Assembly (NCBI RefSeq): GCF_030534315.2
Contig: NZ_CP130558.2
Coordinates: forward strand, 1,516,001-1,580,000
Length of the DNA stretch: 64,000 nt
Origin: Thermoanaerobacterium sp. CMT5567-10
Lineage (GTDB): Bacteria > Bacillota > Thermoanaerobacteria > Thermoanaerobacterales > Thermoanaerobacteraceae
Direction: 5' to 3'
Each line of letters starts with the position of its first letter. Position 1 is the stretch's first letter. A program made the translations under genes and the position numbers. The notes beneath the pieces were generated by a model. That model ran no database searches, was not told the DNA's origin, and was given only the letters and a program-made list of their open reading frames with translations. This document shows positions 17,604-26,333 of this stretch, piece by piece.

Positions 17604-18593
17604 TCAGCATATCCTCGGAAGAAGTTCGCCTATTGGTCTATCCACAATTCTAGTTGTGCCGTAGATTGTCTCTATCGTCACAAGACCGGAACTATCAATT
17701 TCACCGATAATAGCCGCATCTTTACCGTACTTATCACCTTTCATTATTTCCAATGCCTTGTAAGCAAAATCTTTATCAACTACACACACAAGCTTTCCTT
17801 CATTTGCAAGATGTAAAAAGTCAATTCCTAACATGCTGCAAGCTGATTTTACATTCATCTTTACAGGCAGTTTATCTTCATATATTTTAATTCCCACATT
17901 GCTCATGCTGGCAATCTCGTACAGCACTTCTGCAACACCGCCTCTTGTAGGATCTCTTAAGATTTTTACAGCATCTTTAAGGGTCATAAGCTTCTCCACC
18001 ATTTTATTTAAAGGCGATACATCTGAAAGAAGAGGAGGATCAAAATTAATCCCTTCCCTCGCTCCCATTACCGCCATGCCATGATCTCCTATAGTGCCTG
18101 AAACTATCACCACATCTCCAGGTTTTCCGTTCTTAATCGATACATCAACTCCATCAGGCAAAATGCCGATTCCTGCAGTATTTATAAAAATGCCATCTGC
18201 ACTGTTTTTCTCGACAACTTTTGTATCACCTGTCACAATTTGTACACCAGCTTCGTTAGCAGCATCTACCATGGAGTCAACTATCTTCTTAATATCATCA
18301 ACAGGAAATCCTTCTTCAATTATAAATGATTCGCTTAAGAAAAGCGGTTTTGCACCGCGCATGGAAATGTCATTTACAGTACCACATATTGCCAGCTTTC
18401 CTATATCACCACCCGGAAAAAAGACAGGCTTTACTACAAAACTGTCTGTCGTAAATACTATCTTGCCAGGAAGCAATGCTGCATCTTCCATTTGCTTTAT
18501 ATATTCGTTATTAAATTTTTCTATGAATATTTCGCTTATGAAGCTTTGCATCATCGAGCCGCCGCCACCGTGGGACATCAATACCTTATCCAT
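17604..18593 (-). CDS. hypE: Hydrogenase maturation protein HypE (carbamoyl dehydratase)
   Basis: A 329-residue member of the PurM/AIR-synthetase fold. HypE dehydrates the carbamoyl group carried on its last Cys to a thiocyanate, giving the CN ligands of the NiFe site. The sequence starts M-D-K-V-L-M-S-H-G-G-G-G-S, typical of HypE, and ends P-R-I-C, the required C-terminal Cys. The ATG at 18593 follows GGAGGAG; an upstream in-frame start inside hypD is rejected. It is the last gene of the ech-hyp operon, 19 bases after hypD, and is followed by a terminator. Confidence 0.96.
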   Translation of the reverse strand: MDKVLMSHGGGGSMMQSFISEIFIEKFNNEYIKQMEDAALLPGKIVFTTDSFVVKPVFFPGGDIGKLAICGTVNDISMRGAKPLFLSESFIIEEGFPVDDIKKIVDSMVDAANEAGVQIVTGDTKVVEKNSADGIFINTAGIGILPDGVDVSIKNGKPGDVVIVSGTIGDHGMAVMGAREGINFDPPLLSDVSPLNKMVEKLMTLKDAVKILRDPTRGGVAEVLYEIASMSNVGIKIYEDKLPVKMNVKSACSMLGIDFLHLANEGKLVCVVDKDFAYKALEIMKGDKYGKDAAIIGEIDSSGLVTIETIYGTTRIVDRPIGELLPRIC

Positions 18594-18612
18594 ATATCGC
18601 TCCTCCTTGATT

Positions 18613-19665
18613 TTAAGCGCCGTATTTATAATATGCTGCACAAGAGCCTTCTGACGAAACCATACACGGCCCTATTGGATTTACAGGCGTACAAGCTTTG
18701 CCAAACAGTGGACATTGATTAGGTGATATAACTCCTTTTAGTACATCACCGCATCTACAACCCTTTATCTCTATTTGCTCACTGGACTTCTGAATATGAA
18801 ATTTCTTTTCTGCATCATATTCGCTGTACAAATCACGTATTTTTAGTCCTGAACCTTCTATCACACCCAAACCTCTCCATGTAGCATCGCTGACCTCAAA
18901 AACTTCTTCAATTAATTTCTGCGCATCTGTATTTCCTTCTTCTCGTACAACTCTTTTGTATTGAATTTCTATTTTGGGATTTTTCATATTCTTTAGTATC
19001 ATTACTACACTCATTAAAATATCCTGTGCTTCAAACCCTGATACAACTCCGCCAATCTTATATTTATCAACTAAAAAATTATATATATTACTTCCTGTTA
19101 TTGCACTAACATGACCTGGAAGTAGAAATCCCTGAATGTCTGACCCATTCACAACAAGCGCCTCTAATGCCTTTGGCATTGTCTTATGGAGGCAATACAC
19201 ACCGTAATTCTTGATTTTTTTAGCATGTGCTTCCTTTATAGTAAGTGCAACAGACGGTATGGTAGTCTCAAAACCTATCCCAATAAAAACTACCTCTTTA
19301 CTGGGATTTGCCTTAGCATACTCCAATGCATCTATGGGTGAATAGAAAACTTTCACATCTTTACCTTTTGCCCTTTCTTCCTGAAGTGAAGAATTGTTAC
19401 CTGGTACTCTTATGAGATCTCCAAATGTAGCTATAGTCATACCTTTACCTGCTAATGATATAACCGCATCAATCTCATTTTGTGCTGTCACACAGACAGG
19501 ACATCCTGGTCCTGATATAAGTTTGATATTCGGCGGTAATATCTGCCGCAAGCCATATTTTGATATAGCCATTGTGTGAGAACCACAAACTTCCATTATC
19601 TTTATTGATTCACCAATGTTATATTTATCTATGAGTTTTTTGGCTGTATTTATGATGTCCTGCAT
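18613..19665 (-). CDS. hypD: Hydrogenase maturation protein HypD
   Basis: A 350-residue Fe-S protein that with HypC holds the iron while CN and CO are attached. Diagnostic motifs are M-E-V-C-G-S-H-T near residue 25, G-P-G-C-P-V-C near 55, G-F-E-T-T near 130, and the C-terminal cluster ligands C-R-C-G-D-V-L-K-G and C-P-L-F-G-K-x-C-T-P. The start at 19665 is preceded by AAGGAAGG. It lies between hypC and hypE in the usual order CDE. Confidence 0.96.
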   Translation of the reverse strand: MQDIINTAKKLIDKYNIGESIKIMEVCGSHTMAISKYGLRQILPPNIKLISGPGCPVCVTAQNEIDAVISLAGKGMTIATFGDLIRVPGNNSSLQEERAKGKDVKVFYSPIDALEYAKANPSKEVVFIGIGFETTIPSVALTIKEAHAKKIKNYGVYCLHKTMPKALEALVVNGSDIQGFLLPGHVSAITGSNIYNFLVDKYKIGGVVSGFEAQDILMSVVMILKNMKNPKIEIQYKRVVREEGNTDAQKLIEEVFEVSDATWRGLGVIEGSGLKIRDLYSEYDAEKKFHIQKSSEQIEIKGCRCGDVLKGVISPNQCPLFGKACTPVNPIGPCMVSSEGSCAAYYKYGA

Positions 19666-19696
19666 ATAAATACCTTCCTTTTCGTGATTTGTATTT

Positions 19697-19930
19697 TTAT
19701 TTAAAGCTCTCTCTTAAAGCCTCCTCCATTTCTTCCCAAAGCTTTAAGTCTTCCTCAGCCGTTTCCTTATCGACTATACTTATAGCGACACCGGCATGAA
19801 CCATTACATAATCTCCAATTTTCACACCTGGAACCATAGATATGGAAACTCTCCTCTTTAATCCATTTAACTCCGTTTCAGCCACATCACCATCAATTTT
19901 TACAACCTTTTGAGCTACAGCAATACACAT
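19697..19930 (-). CDS. hypC: Hydrogenase maturation chaperone HypC
   Basis: A 77-residue chaperone that shuttles the Fe(CN)2CO unit from HypD to the hydrogenase large subunit. The essential Cys follows the initiator Met (M-C-I-A-V-A), which fixes the start at ATG 19930 rather than two codons earlier. GGAGGTG lies just upstream. An OB-fold core (D-Y-V-M-V-H-A-G-V-A) and the acidic C-terminal helix are as expected. The start nearly touches the hypF stop, so translation is coupled. Confidence 0.95.
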   Translation of the reverse strand: MCIAVAQKVVKIDGDVAETELNGLKRRVSISMVPGVKIGDYVMVHAGVAISIVDKETAEEDLKLWEEMEEALRESFK

Positions 19931-19932
19931 AA

Positions 19933-22179
19933 TCACACCTCCAATTTATAATTTGCTATAACTGCTTGTCCTAGGGCTATACCTCCATCGTTGCAAGGTA
20001 CCATACTATTTGAATATACGGAAAATCCTTCTTTCGATAATTTATCTGTAATATTCTCCAGTAGATATTTATTCTGAAAGCTACCGCCGCTTAATACTAC
20101 TTTGTCTATTTTGTAATTTTCTCTCAGCCTCAATGCTATATCTACAGTAAACTCTACTATTGTATTATGAAATCTTGCCGATATTATTCCTTTGCTTATG
20201 CCTTTTAAATAATCAGAGTAAACTTGTCTTAAAATACTTGATGTGTCAACAATGTAGCCATCTACATTTGATATTGAATAATCATAATGTGATAAATCAC
20301 TTTCTATGATGCTTTCAAGCTCCATAGCTGCCTGCCCTTCATATTTTACAACATCTTCAAGTCCAATAAATGAAGCAACGGCATCAAATAACCTTCCAAT
20401 GCTGGAAACCAATGGTGCATTCATTTTTCTATCCATCTGCATATTTATAATTTCAATTTCTTTAGGATCGAACCTTTTTAAATAGTCACCATAGAAGGAC
20501 ATGTCATCCTTTATAAATCCTATAGAAGTCCTGTAAATTTTTTTTATTGCAAGTTCTCCACCTGGTAAAAAGTTGTATTTTAAATGTCCAGCTCTCACAA
20601 AATCTTTTAAATCAGCAATCAAAAATTCAGCTCCCCATACATTGCCATCTGGTCCATACCCAGTGCCATCATATGCAAAACCAATAACCTTATCAGAAAT
20701 TCCATGTTCCGCCATGCAGCTGACTATGTGTGCATGGTGATGTTGTGTATATATTACTGGTAAATCTAGAGATTTTGCAAACTGTGTTGACAAATACCCT
20801 GGATGCATATCACATGCTACATATTTTGGTTCTGCCTTAAAGAGCTTGATATACTTTTTAATTTCATTCGTATAATACATATATGTTTTACTGTTGTCCA
20901 GATCACCTATGTGGTGGCTTAAAAATGCATAGTTGCCTTTAGTTAGGCAAAACGTATTTTTATAATAACCACCAACAGCAAGTATCGACTTAAGATTGTC
21001 CTTAAATAATATAGGCTGCGGAGCATACCCTCTGGAACGCCTTATAACTCTTTCACTTTTAGCCTTGTATGATGTAACCGTATCATCTATTCTGTTTACA
21101 ATGTCTCTGTCATTTAAAAGGAAACTATCAGCAATATTTTTAAGCCTCTCTAAAGCCTCATCATTATCTTTGCATAATGGTTCTTCGCTGATATTTCCGC
21201 TTGTCATTACAATTGGGAAATCTATATATTTAAACAAAAGATAATGTATCGGTGCATAAGGAAGCATCACACCTACACTGTCAAGACCGTCACTAACACC
21301 TTCAAACTTGTATTTCTTTTTTAAAAGTACGATAGGTCTTCTTTGATTTTTCAATATCTCTATTTCATCATGGCTTAGATGACAATACCTTTTTACAGCT
21401 TCTACATCTTTCATCATAAGTGCCAGTGGCTTTCCATATCTGTTTTTCCTATCTCTAAGCCTTAATACAGCCTCACGTGATAATGCATTTACAGCCAGAT
21501 GAAAGCCGCCTATCCCCTTTATAGCCACGATTTTTCCATTCCTTAAATCTTCAGCAACCGCCATAATGGGATCAATATTCATGCTTTCGCCAACATATTT
21601 AAGGGACGGTCCACAATCGTAACATGCTACAGGCTGTGCATGAAACCTCCTATCTAACGGATTTTCATACTCGTCTCTACACAATTTGCACATGGGGAAT
21701 TTCTTCATGGACGTCTTTGGCCTGTCGTAAGGTATATCCTCTATAATAGAAAATCTTGGGCCGCAATTTGTACAATTTATGAATGGATAATTATATCTCC
21801 TGTTTTTTTCGTCCATCATCTCACTTACGCATTCGTCGCACACACCCATGTCAGGAGAAATCGGCACAAATCCCTCATCCGCCTTGCTTGACTTTATGCT
21901 AAAACCTTTATATCCCATGACATCACAATCTTCTATGGCTATCTCGTCTATTTTTGAAAGCTTCGGAGGATTTTCTTTTAATTCCAGTACAAACGCATCT
22001 ATGTCATCCTCATATCCCTCTACGTTAATGTAAAGGCCAGACGATGTGTTAAAAACGATGCCGGACAGATTGTGTTTTAATGCCAAATTGTACACAAACG
22101 GTCGAAATCCTACACCTTGAACGATCCCTTTAATGTTTATTTGCTTTGCACGTATTCGCTGTATTTCTCTTTCAGCCAT
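19933..22179 (-). CDS. hypF: Carbamoyltransferase HypF
   Basis: A 748-residue enzyme that uses carbamoyl phosphate and ATP to carbamoylate the C-terminal Cys of HypE. Domain order: acylphosphatase-like (G-I-V-Q-G-V-G-F-R-P, about 17-26), two zinc fingers (C-x2-C pairs between about 110 and 190), a YrdC-like domain (K-G-I-G-G-F-H-L), then the Kae1-like domain with H-H-H-A-H and D-G-T-G-Y-G. The start at 22179 has a GAGGTG site and overlaps the end of hypB by 43 bases. Confidence 0.96.
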   Translation of the reverse strand: MAEREIQRIRAKQINIKGIVQGVGFRPFVYNLALKHNLSGIVFNTSSGLYINVEGYEDDIDAFVLELKENPPKLSKIDEIAIEDCDVMGYKGFSIKSSKADEGFVPISPDMGVCDECVSEMMDEKNRRYNYPFINCTNCGPRFSIIEDIPYDRPKTSMKKFPMCKLCRDEYENPLDRRFHAQPVACYDCGPSLKYVGESMNIDPIMAVAEDLRNGKIVAIKGIGGFHLAVNALSREAVLRLRDRKNRYGKPLALMMKDVEAVKRYCHLSHDEIEILKNQRRPIVLLKKKYKFEGVSDGLDSVGVMLPYAPIHYLLFKYIDFPIVMTSGNISEEPLCKDNDEALERLKNIADSFLLNDRDIVNRIDDTVTSYKAKSERVIRRSRGYAPQPILFKDNLKSILAVGGYYKNTFCLTKGNYAFLSHHIGDLDNSKTYMYYTNEIKKYIKLFKAEPKYVACDMHPGYLSTQFAKSLDLPVIYTQHHHAHIVSCMAEHGISDKVIGFAYDGTGYGPDGNVWGAEFLIADLKDFVRAGHLKYNFLPGGELAIKKIYRTSIGFIKDDMSFYGDYLKRFDPKEIEIINMQMDRKMNAPLVSSIGRLFDAVASFIGLEDVVKYEGQAAMELESIIESDLSHYDYSISNVDGYIVDTSSILRQVYSDYLKGISKGIISARFHNTIVEFTVDIALRLRENYKIDKVVLSGGSFQNKYLLENITDKLSKEGFSVYSNSMVPCNDGGIALGQAVIANYKLEV

Positions 22180-22790
22180 TTTGCTAGCACCTCAAAGCCT
22201 TCTCCAGTCCTTGCTGATACTTCAAAAATCTCCGCTGTATCATTCAGCGTCTTTACGCCATCGTAAAAATACTGCTTATTGAAGTCAAAATACGGCAGCA
22301 AATCTATCTTGTTTATAACGACAGCTTTCGCCTTTGAGAATAGGAGAGGATATTTGTAAGGTTTATCATCGCCTTCTGCAACATTTGCCATAGCCAGTTT
22401 AAAATCTTCACCAAGTTCAAAATCTGAAGGGCATATTAGATTTCCTATATTCTCTATGAATAATATTCCGCCTTTAAAATCAATGCTTGACAAGGCTTTG
22501 TTTATGGAATTAGCGTTTAAATGGCATGCCCCTCCTGTATTTATCTGTACGACTGGTATATTTCTTTCAACCATTTTACGGGCATCTATATCTGATGCCA
22601 CATCACCTTCTATGACACCACACGGTATATCCATGTTTTCTATAAGCTTCAGTATGAAACTGGTTTTCCCTGTCCCTGGTGAACCAATTATATTTACCAT
22701 CATAATTTTTCTTTCGTCTTTTATTCTTTTGTTTTCTTCAGCGATATTGTTGTTTGCCTCAAGTACATCTTTAATAATCTTGATTTCCAT
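22137..22790 (-). CDS. hypB: Nickel-inserting GTPase HypB
   Basis: A 217-residue SIMIBI GTPase that with HypA loads Ni into the hydrogenase. It shows the P loop G-S-P-G-T-G-K-T near residue 37, the metal-site motif G-G-A-C-H-L near 88, and N-K-I-D near 158 for guanine binding. The His-rich N-terminal nickel store of some HypB proteins and the N-terminal C-x-x-C-G-C site are both missing, so this is the minimal type. It starts 14 bases after hypA. Confidence 0.95.
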   Translation of the reverse strand: MEIKIIKDVLEANNNIAEENKRIKDERKIMMVNIIGSPGTGKTSFILKLIENMDIPCGVIEGDVASDIDARKMVERNIPVVQINTGGACHLNANSINKALSSIDFKGGILFIENIGNLICPSDFELGEDFKLAMANVAEGDDKPYKYPLLFSKAKAVVINKIDLLPYFDFNKQYFYDGVKTLNDTAEIFEVSARTGEGFEVLAKWLKEKYSEYVQSK

Positions 22791-22804
22791 TGAAATTACA
22801 CTCC

Positions 22805-23146
22805 TTATTCAACATCAATACTATCTATATAAAGTTCTTTGCCTTTCTCAATCAAAACACCACTGCTTCCGCAATAGGGACACTTAAATGTAAAATTTCC
22901 CCTATTATAAATCATGCCGCAACTGCGGCATTTAAACTCTGCTTTTACTTTTTTAAAATTAAGTTTAGCACCGTATAAAGGAGTTCCTTCACTTAAAACA
23001 TCAAAGTAAAATCTAATGCTTTCTTCTTCAAATCCTGTTAATTCACCAAGCACGATGTTTATCTTTGTGACCTTATTGACATTTCTCTTCTTTGCTTCAT
23101 CTGAAACCATGTTTACGATGCTTTCAGTTATTGATAATTCATGCAT
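22805..23146 (-). CDS. hypA: Nickel chaperone HypA
   Basis: A 113-residue protein beginning M-H-E-L-S, where the His is the nickel ligand. Two zinc C-x-x-C pairs, C-R-S-C and C-P-Y-C, form the structural finger near residues 73-93. It delivers Ni to HypB and the hydrogenase. The start directly abuts the stop of the echF-like gene, showing operon coupling of the ech and hyp parts. Confidence 0.95.
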   Translation of the reverse strand: MHELSITESIVNMVSDEAKKRNVNKVTKINIVLGELTGFEEESIRFYFDVLSEGTPLYGAKLNFKKVKAEFKCRSCGMIYNRGNFTFKCPYCGSSGVLIEKGKELYIDSIDVE

Positions 23147-23503
23147 TTAAGCACCGGCTTTCTCAGAATCATCGTGTTTTTCCAGATGAATGTTGTACTT
23201 TTTGTCTGTACAGCTTCTGTAATGCACATCAAGCTTTAAACACTTTTTAGGACACTTCTCTACACATACGCCGCACAGAACACACTCAAACGGATTGTAC
23301 TCCCAAACACTGGTTTTTCTGTCAACCTTTATGCAGTTTGATGGGCACACTCTCTGGCACATGCCGCAAAAAATACACTCATCAATATTGTTTTCCAAAT
23401 GACCCCTGTTAATATCAAAAGGCTTTCTCTCTTCAAATGGGTACATGCGAGTTACTGGCTTTCTAGACAAATTAGAAAAAACGCTTTTAAGCATATCCAA
23501 CAT
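23147..23503 (-). CDS. echF: Ech hydrogenase ferredoxin-like subunit EchF
   Basis: A 118-residue subunit with two [4Fe-4S] motifs, C-I-F-C-G-M-C-Q-R-V-C-P and C-V-L-C-G-V-C-V-E-K-C-P, homologous to NuoI. It passes electrons from reduced ferredoxin to the EchC cluster. ATG 23503 is chosen for its AGAGGTG site; a longer in-frame start would overlap echE. The C-terminus is extended and charged beyond the second cluster. Confidence 0.93.
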   Translation of the reverse strand: MLDMLKSVFSNLSRKPVTRMYPFEERKPFDINRGHLENNIDECIFCGMCQRVCPSNCIKVDRKTSVWEYNPFECVLCGVCVEKCPKKCLKLDVHYRSCTDKKYNIHLEKHDDSEKAGA

Positions 23504-23531
23504 TTCAATTACACCTCTTTCCTGGTTGTGT

Positions 23532-24614
23532 TTATCTCTCTGTGCAACTGATACAAGGATCAATTGTCAATATCAATACAGGCACATCTTGCAATTGAGA
23601 TCCAGGAAGTATTTTTAAAAGAGCAGGAATATTTGCAAAGGTAGGTGTTCTTATGCGAAGCCTATCCAAAAATTTTGTGCCATTTGATTTAATGTAATAC
23701 ACAACTTCTCCTCTTGACTGCTCAAGCCTAGATATAACTTCCCCTGCTGGCGGATTGCCTTTTACAGGAACATTAATATCTCCTTCAGGCATTTTACTCA
23801 AGGCCTGTCTTATAAGATCGATTGACTGAAATATTTCTTTCATTCTGACAAGATTTCTTGCATAACTGTCACCGCTCTTTTCTACAATCGGTTCAAAATC
23901 AAGGTATTTATAAGCTGCATAGCCGGTAGTCCTAAGGTCCAGATCCACACCACTTCCCTTAGCCATAGGTCCAGTAGCACCAAGCTCATATGCTTCTTCT
24001 TTCGTCAAAACACCTATGCCTACTGTCCTCTCTTTTACCGTGTAGTTATTCATGACAACATCATTGATGTCTTTAAGCTGCTCTTCAACATCGTCTAATT
24101 CTCTAAGTATCCATTTAGCCTGATCACTGCTTATATCTTTTCTTACACCTCCTACTATATTTACTGAAATAATTACTCTGTTCCCGGATGTGGCTTCTAG
24201 TATGTCCATTATCTTCTCGCGAATCTTCCACGTCTGCATAAAGAGATTTTCAAAACCAAACGCATCCGCAAAAAGACCAAGCCACAAAAGATGGCTGTGT
24301 ATCCTGTGAAGTTCTGCCCAAATTGTCCTCAGATATTCTGCTCTTATAGGAACCTCTATACCCATCAGTTCTTCTATTGCCTGGCAATAATCCTGTCCAT
24401 GCATACAACTGCATATACCGCATACCCGTTCTACTACGTACACCATCTGGTTAAAGTCCTTTTTTTGCGCTAAAGTCTCTAATCCCCTGTGGACAAAGCC
24501 AAAAGCCGGATATGCTTCAATAACCTTTTCATCCTCCACCACAAGCTTTAGGTGAATCGGCTCAGGCAAGACAGGGTGCTGCGGTCCAAACGGTATAGTT
24601 CCTTTTTCACTCAT
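23532..24614 (-). CDS. echE: Ech-type [NiFe] hydrogenase large subunit EchE
   Basis: A 360-residue catalytic subunit related to NuoD. The NiFe site is held by C-G-I-C-S-C near residue 65 and D-P-C-I-S-C-T-E-R at the very C-terminus. The protein stops three residues after the last Cys ligand, so it has no C-terminal tail to be removed by a maturation protease, in line with the missing hycI/hyaD-type gene here. The ATG at 24614 overlaps the echD end by 8 bases and has a GGTGG ribosome site. Confidence 0.95.
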   Translation of the reverse strand: MSEKGTIPFGPQHPVLPEPIHLKLVVEDEKVIEAYPAFGFVHRGLETLAQKKDFNQMVYVVERVCGICSCMHGQDYCQAIEELMGIEVPIRAEYLRTIWAELHRIHSHLLWLGLFADAFGFENLFMQTWKIREKIMDILEATSGNRVIISVNIVGGVRKDISSDQAKWILRELDDVEEQLKDINDVVMNNYTVKERTVGIGVLTKEEAYELGATGPMAKGSGVDLDLRTTGYAAYKYLDFEPIVEKSGDSYARNLVRMKEIFQSIDLIRQALSKMPEGDINVPVKGNPPAGEVISRLEQSRGEVVYYIKSNGTKFLDRLRIRTPTFANIPALLKILPGSQLQDVPVLILTIDPCISCTER

Positions 24615-24984
24615 TCTTACCACCCTTTTCTCTTCTTATTATCTCTATATCAGCCTGCGGACTTATTGGTGAGCTCTCTCCCAGCATCAAATTGCCGCCA
24701 AAATCAACAACAAGTCCATCGAATTCTACACCAAAAAGTTCTTTTATCTCATTTTCTACCAACAGTGCACATGAATAAACATCGGATACACTGGGCACAT
24801 TTTTACCATCTGTTACAATATGGATATTATCCAAATCATACCCTTTAGCAAAGGTATATATTATTTTAAATTGTCCTTCTAAATTCAAACAAGTTTCTGT
24901 GACAAATCTGTACCCATCATCATGGTATTTTTTCACTTCTTTTTTAAGGTTATCAACAGTCACTTCTCTGCTATTAACAATCAT
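24607..24984 (-). CDS. echD: Ech hydrogenase subunit EchD
   Basis: A 125-residue soluble subunit related to NuoC, with the conserved E-N-E-I-K-E-L-F-G-V-E-F segment and a C-terminal loop S-S-P-I-S-P-Q-A. It bridges the catalytic and ferredoxin subunits of the peripheral arm. GGAGTG lies 8 bases before ATG 24984. Confidence 0.92.
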   Translation of the reverse strand: MIVNSREVTVDNLKKEVKKYHDDGYRFVTETCLNLEGQFKIIYTFAKGYDLDNIHIVTDGKNVPSVSDVYSCALLVENEIKELFGVEFDGLVVDFGGNLMLGESSPISPQADIEIIRREKGGKNE

Positions 24985-24995
24985 GAAATTCACTC

Positions 24996-25469
24996 CTAAC
25001 CTAAGCTTTTTGCCGAAACTATTACTTCTCTACGAGAATATTTATCCTTCAAAATCTGCGCAGCTTTGTAAAGCCCATCTATCATTGCCTCAGGTTTTGC
25101 CGGACATCCCGGAATATAAACATCTACTGGAATTACTTTGTCAATGCCTCCTAAAACATTGTAGCAATCTCTAAATATTCCTCCGCTGCATGCACATATT
25201 CCTGCCGCAACAACTACCTTCGGCTCAGGCATCATATCGTAAACATTTTTAAGCACATCTTTATTTTTTTCATTTACTGTGCCAGTTACAATTAAGATAT
25301 CAGCGTGCTTTGGATTACCTACATTTACCATTCCAAATCTCTCCATATCGTAGATCGGGGTCATGCAGGCAAGCACTTCTATATCACAACCGTTGCAGCT
25401 TCCACAGTCATAATGTACAACCCATGGTGATTTAGAAAATGACTTTTTTACAAATTCCTTTAATCCCAT
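24996..25469 (-). CDS. echC: Ech hydrogenase small subunit EchC
   Basis: A 157-residue NuoB-type subunit that carries one [4Fe-4S] cluster next to the NiFe site. Ligands are seen in C-G-S-C-N-G-C near residue 22, I-C-A-C-S-G near 91 and P-G-C-P near 121. It lacks the extra clusters of uptake hydrogenases, as expected for an energy-converting enzyme. It lies between echB and echD with gaps of a few bases. Confidence 0.95.
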   Translation of the reverse strand: MGLKEFVKKSFSKSPWVVHYDCGSCNGCDIEVLACMTPIYDMERFGMVNVGNPKHADILIVTGTVNEKNKDVLKNVYDMMPEPKVVVAAGICACSGGIFRDCYNVLGGIDKVIPVDVYIPGCPAKPEAMIDGLYKAAQILKDKYSRREVIVSAKSLG

Positions 25470-25475
25470 ATTTTA

Positions 25476-26333
25476 TCACCTCGATACAAAATACAAATAT
25501 CCGATATTTACCACTGTAAAGACAATGCCTACAATCCAGCTAAAACTAAGCATCCATTTCAGTGTCATCCTTGCAGATATATTATCTACAATTATATCTA
25601 AAAACAATATTAAAAGAGAAATCAAAGCTCCAATTATAAGATTTTGAGACCAAAAAATTGCTATCATTGAAAGTAATAGCACAAGTTCATACCAATCAGC
25701 TATTTCAATAAGTGCTAAATAAGGTCCAGAATAATCCGTCAAAATACCTCTTACAAGCTCTTGATGTGCATGCTCAGATGTTGAAAAATCAAATGGAGAT
25801 TTTTTAATCTTTATATCCAGAACAAGGCACAACACCAAGAATATAAGTGGCAAATCCAGCAACAACCTTCCGTGTGACATAATGCTCTTAAGGCTAAAAC
25901 TTCCAGATACGTAGTACATTCCAATAAGCACAAAAATCAGGAGAGGTTCATAGGCCAACATCTGCATCAATTCCCTCTGTGCTCCTACTTGACTGTAAGG
26001 TGATCTTGTTGCCAAAGCACCTACGATGTAAAATACAAGCCCTATAGACATTATAAAAATTATCATTAGCAAATCAGCTTTGATTGCAAAAAAACCTATG
26101 CTTAAAATAGCCGACAGCAAATATATATATGCTGCAAATATCTGGAAGTCATTTACTATCATCTTCTCTTTAGAAAGCAATTTTACAACGTCATAAAAAG
26201 GTTGTAATACAGGTGGACCATACCTGCCTTGAATAAGCGCAGTCACCTTTCTGTCCAATCCTGTTATAAGTCCGCCTATTATCGGCGTCAAAACAACTGC
26301 CGCCGCAAAAACTAAATAATCTGACCACGTCAT
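25476..26333 (-). CDS. echB: Ech hydrogenase membrane subunit EchB
   Basis: A 285-residue NuoH-like membrane protein with about eight hydrophobic segments. The conserved loop G-R-Y-G-P-P-V-L-Q-P-F-Y-D follows the first segment, and the acidic S-T-S-E-H-A-H-Q-E-L region mirrors the NuoH loop that meets the peripheral arm. It links the catalytic arm to the ion channel. Its start overlaps the echA stop by 4 bases. Confidence 0.94.
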   Translation of the reverse strand: MTWSDYLVFAAAVVLTPIIGGLITGLDRKVTALIQGRYGPPVLQPFYDVVKLLSKEKMIVNDFQIFAAYIYLLSAILSIGFFAIKADLLMIIFIMSIGLVFYIVGALATRSPYSQVGAQRELMQMLAYEPLLIFVLIGMYYVSGSFSLKSIMSHGRLLLDLPLIFLVLCLVLDIKIKKSPFDFSTSEHAHQELVRGILTDYSGPYLALIEIADWYELVLLLSMIAIFWSQNLIIGALISLLILFLDIIVDNISARMTLKWMLSFSWIVGIVFTVVNIGYLYFVSR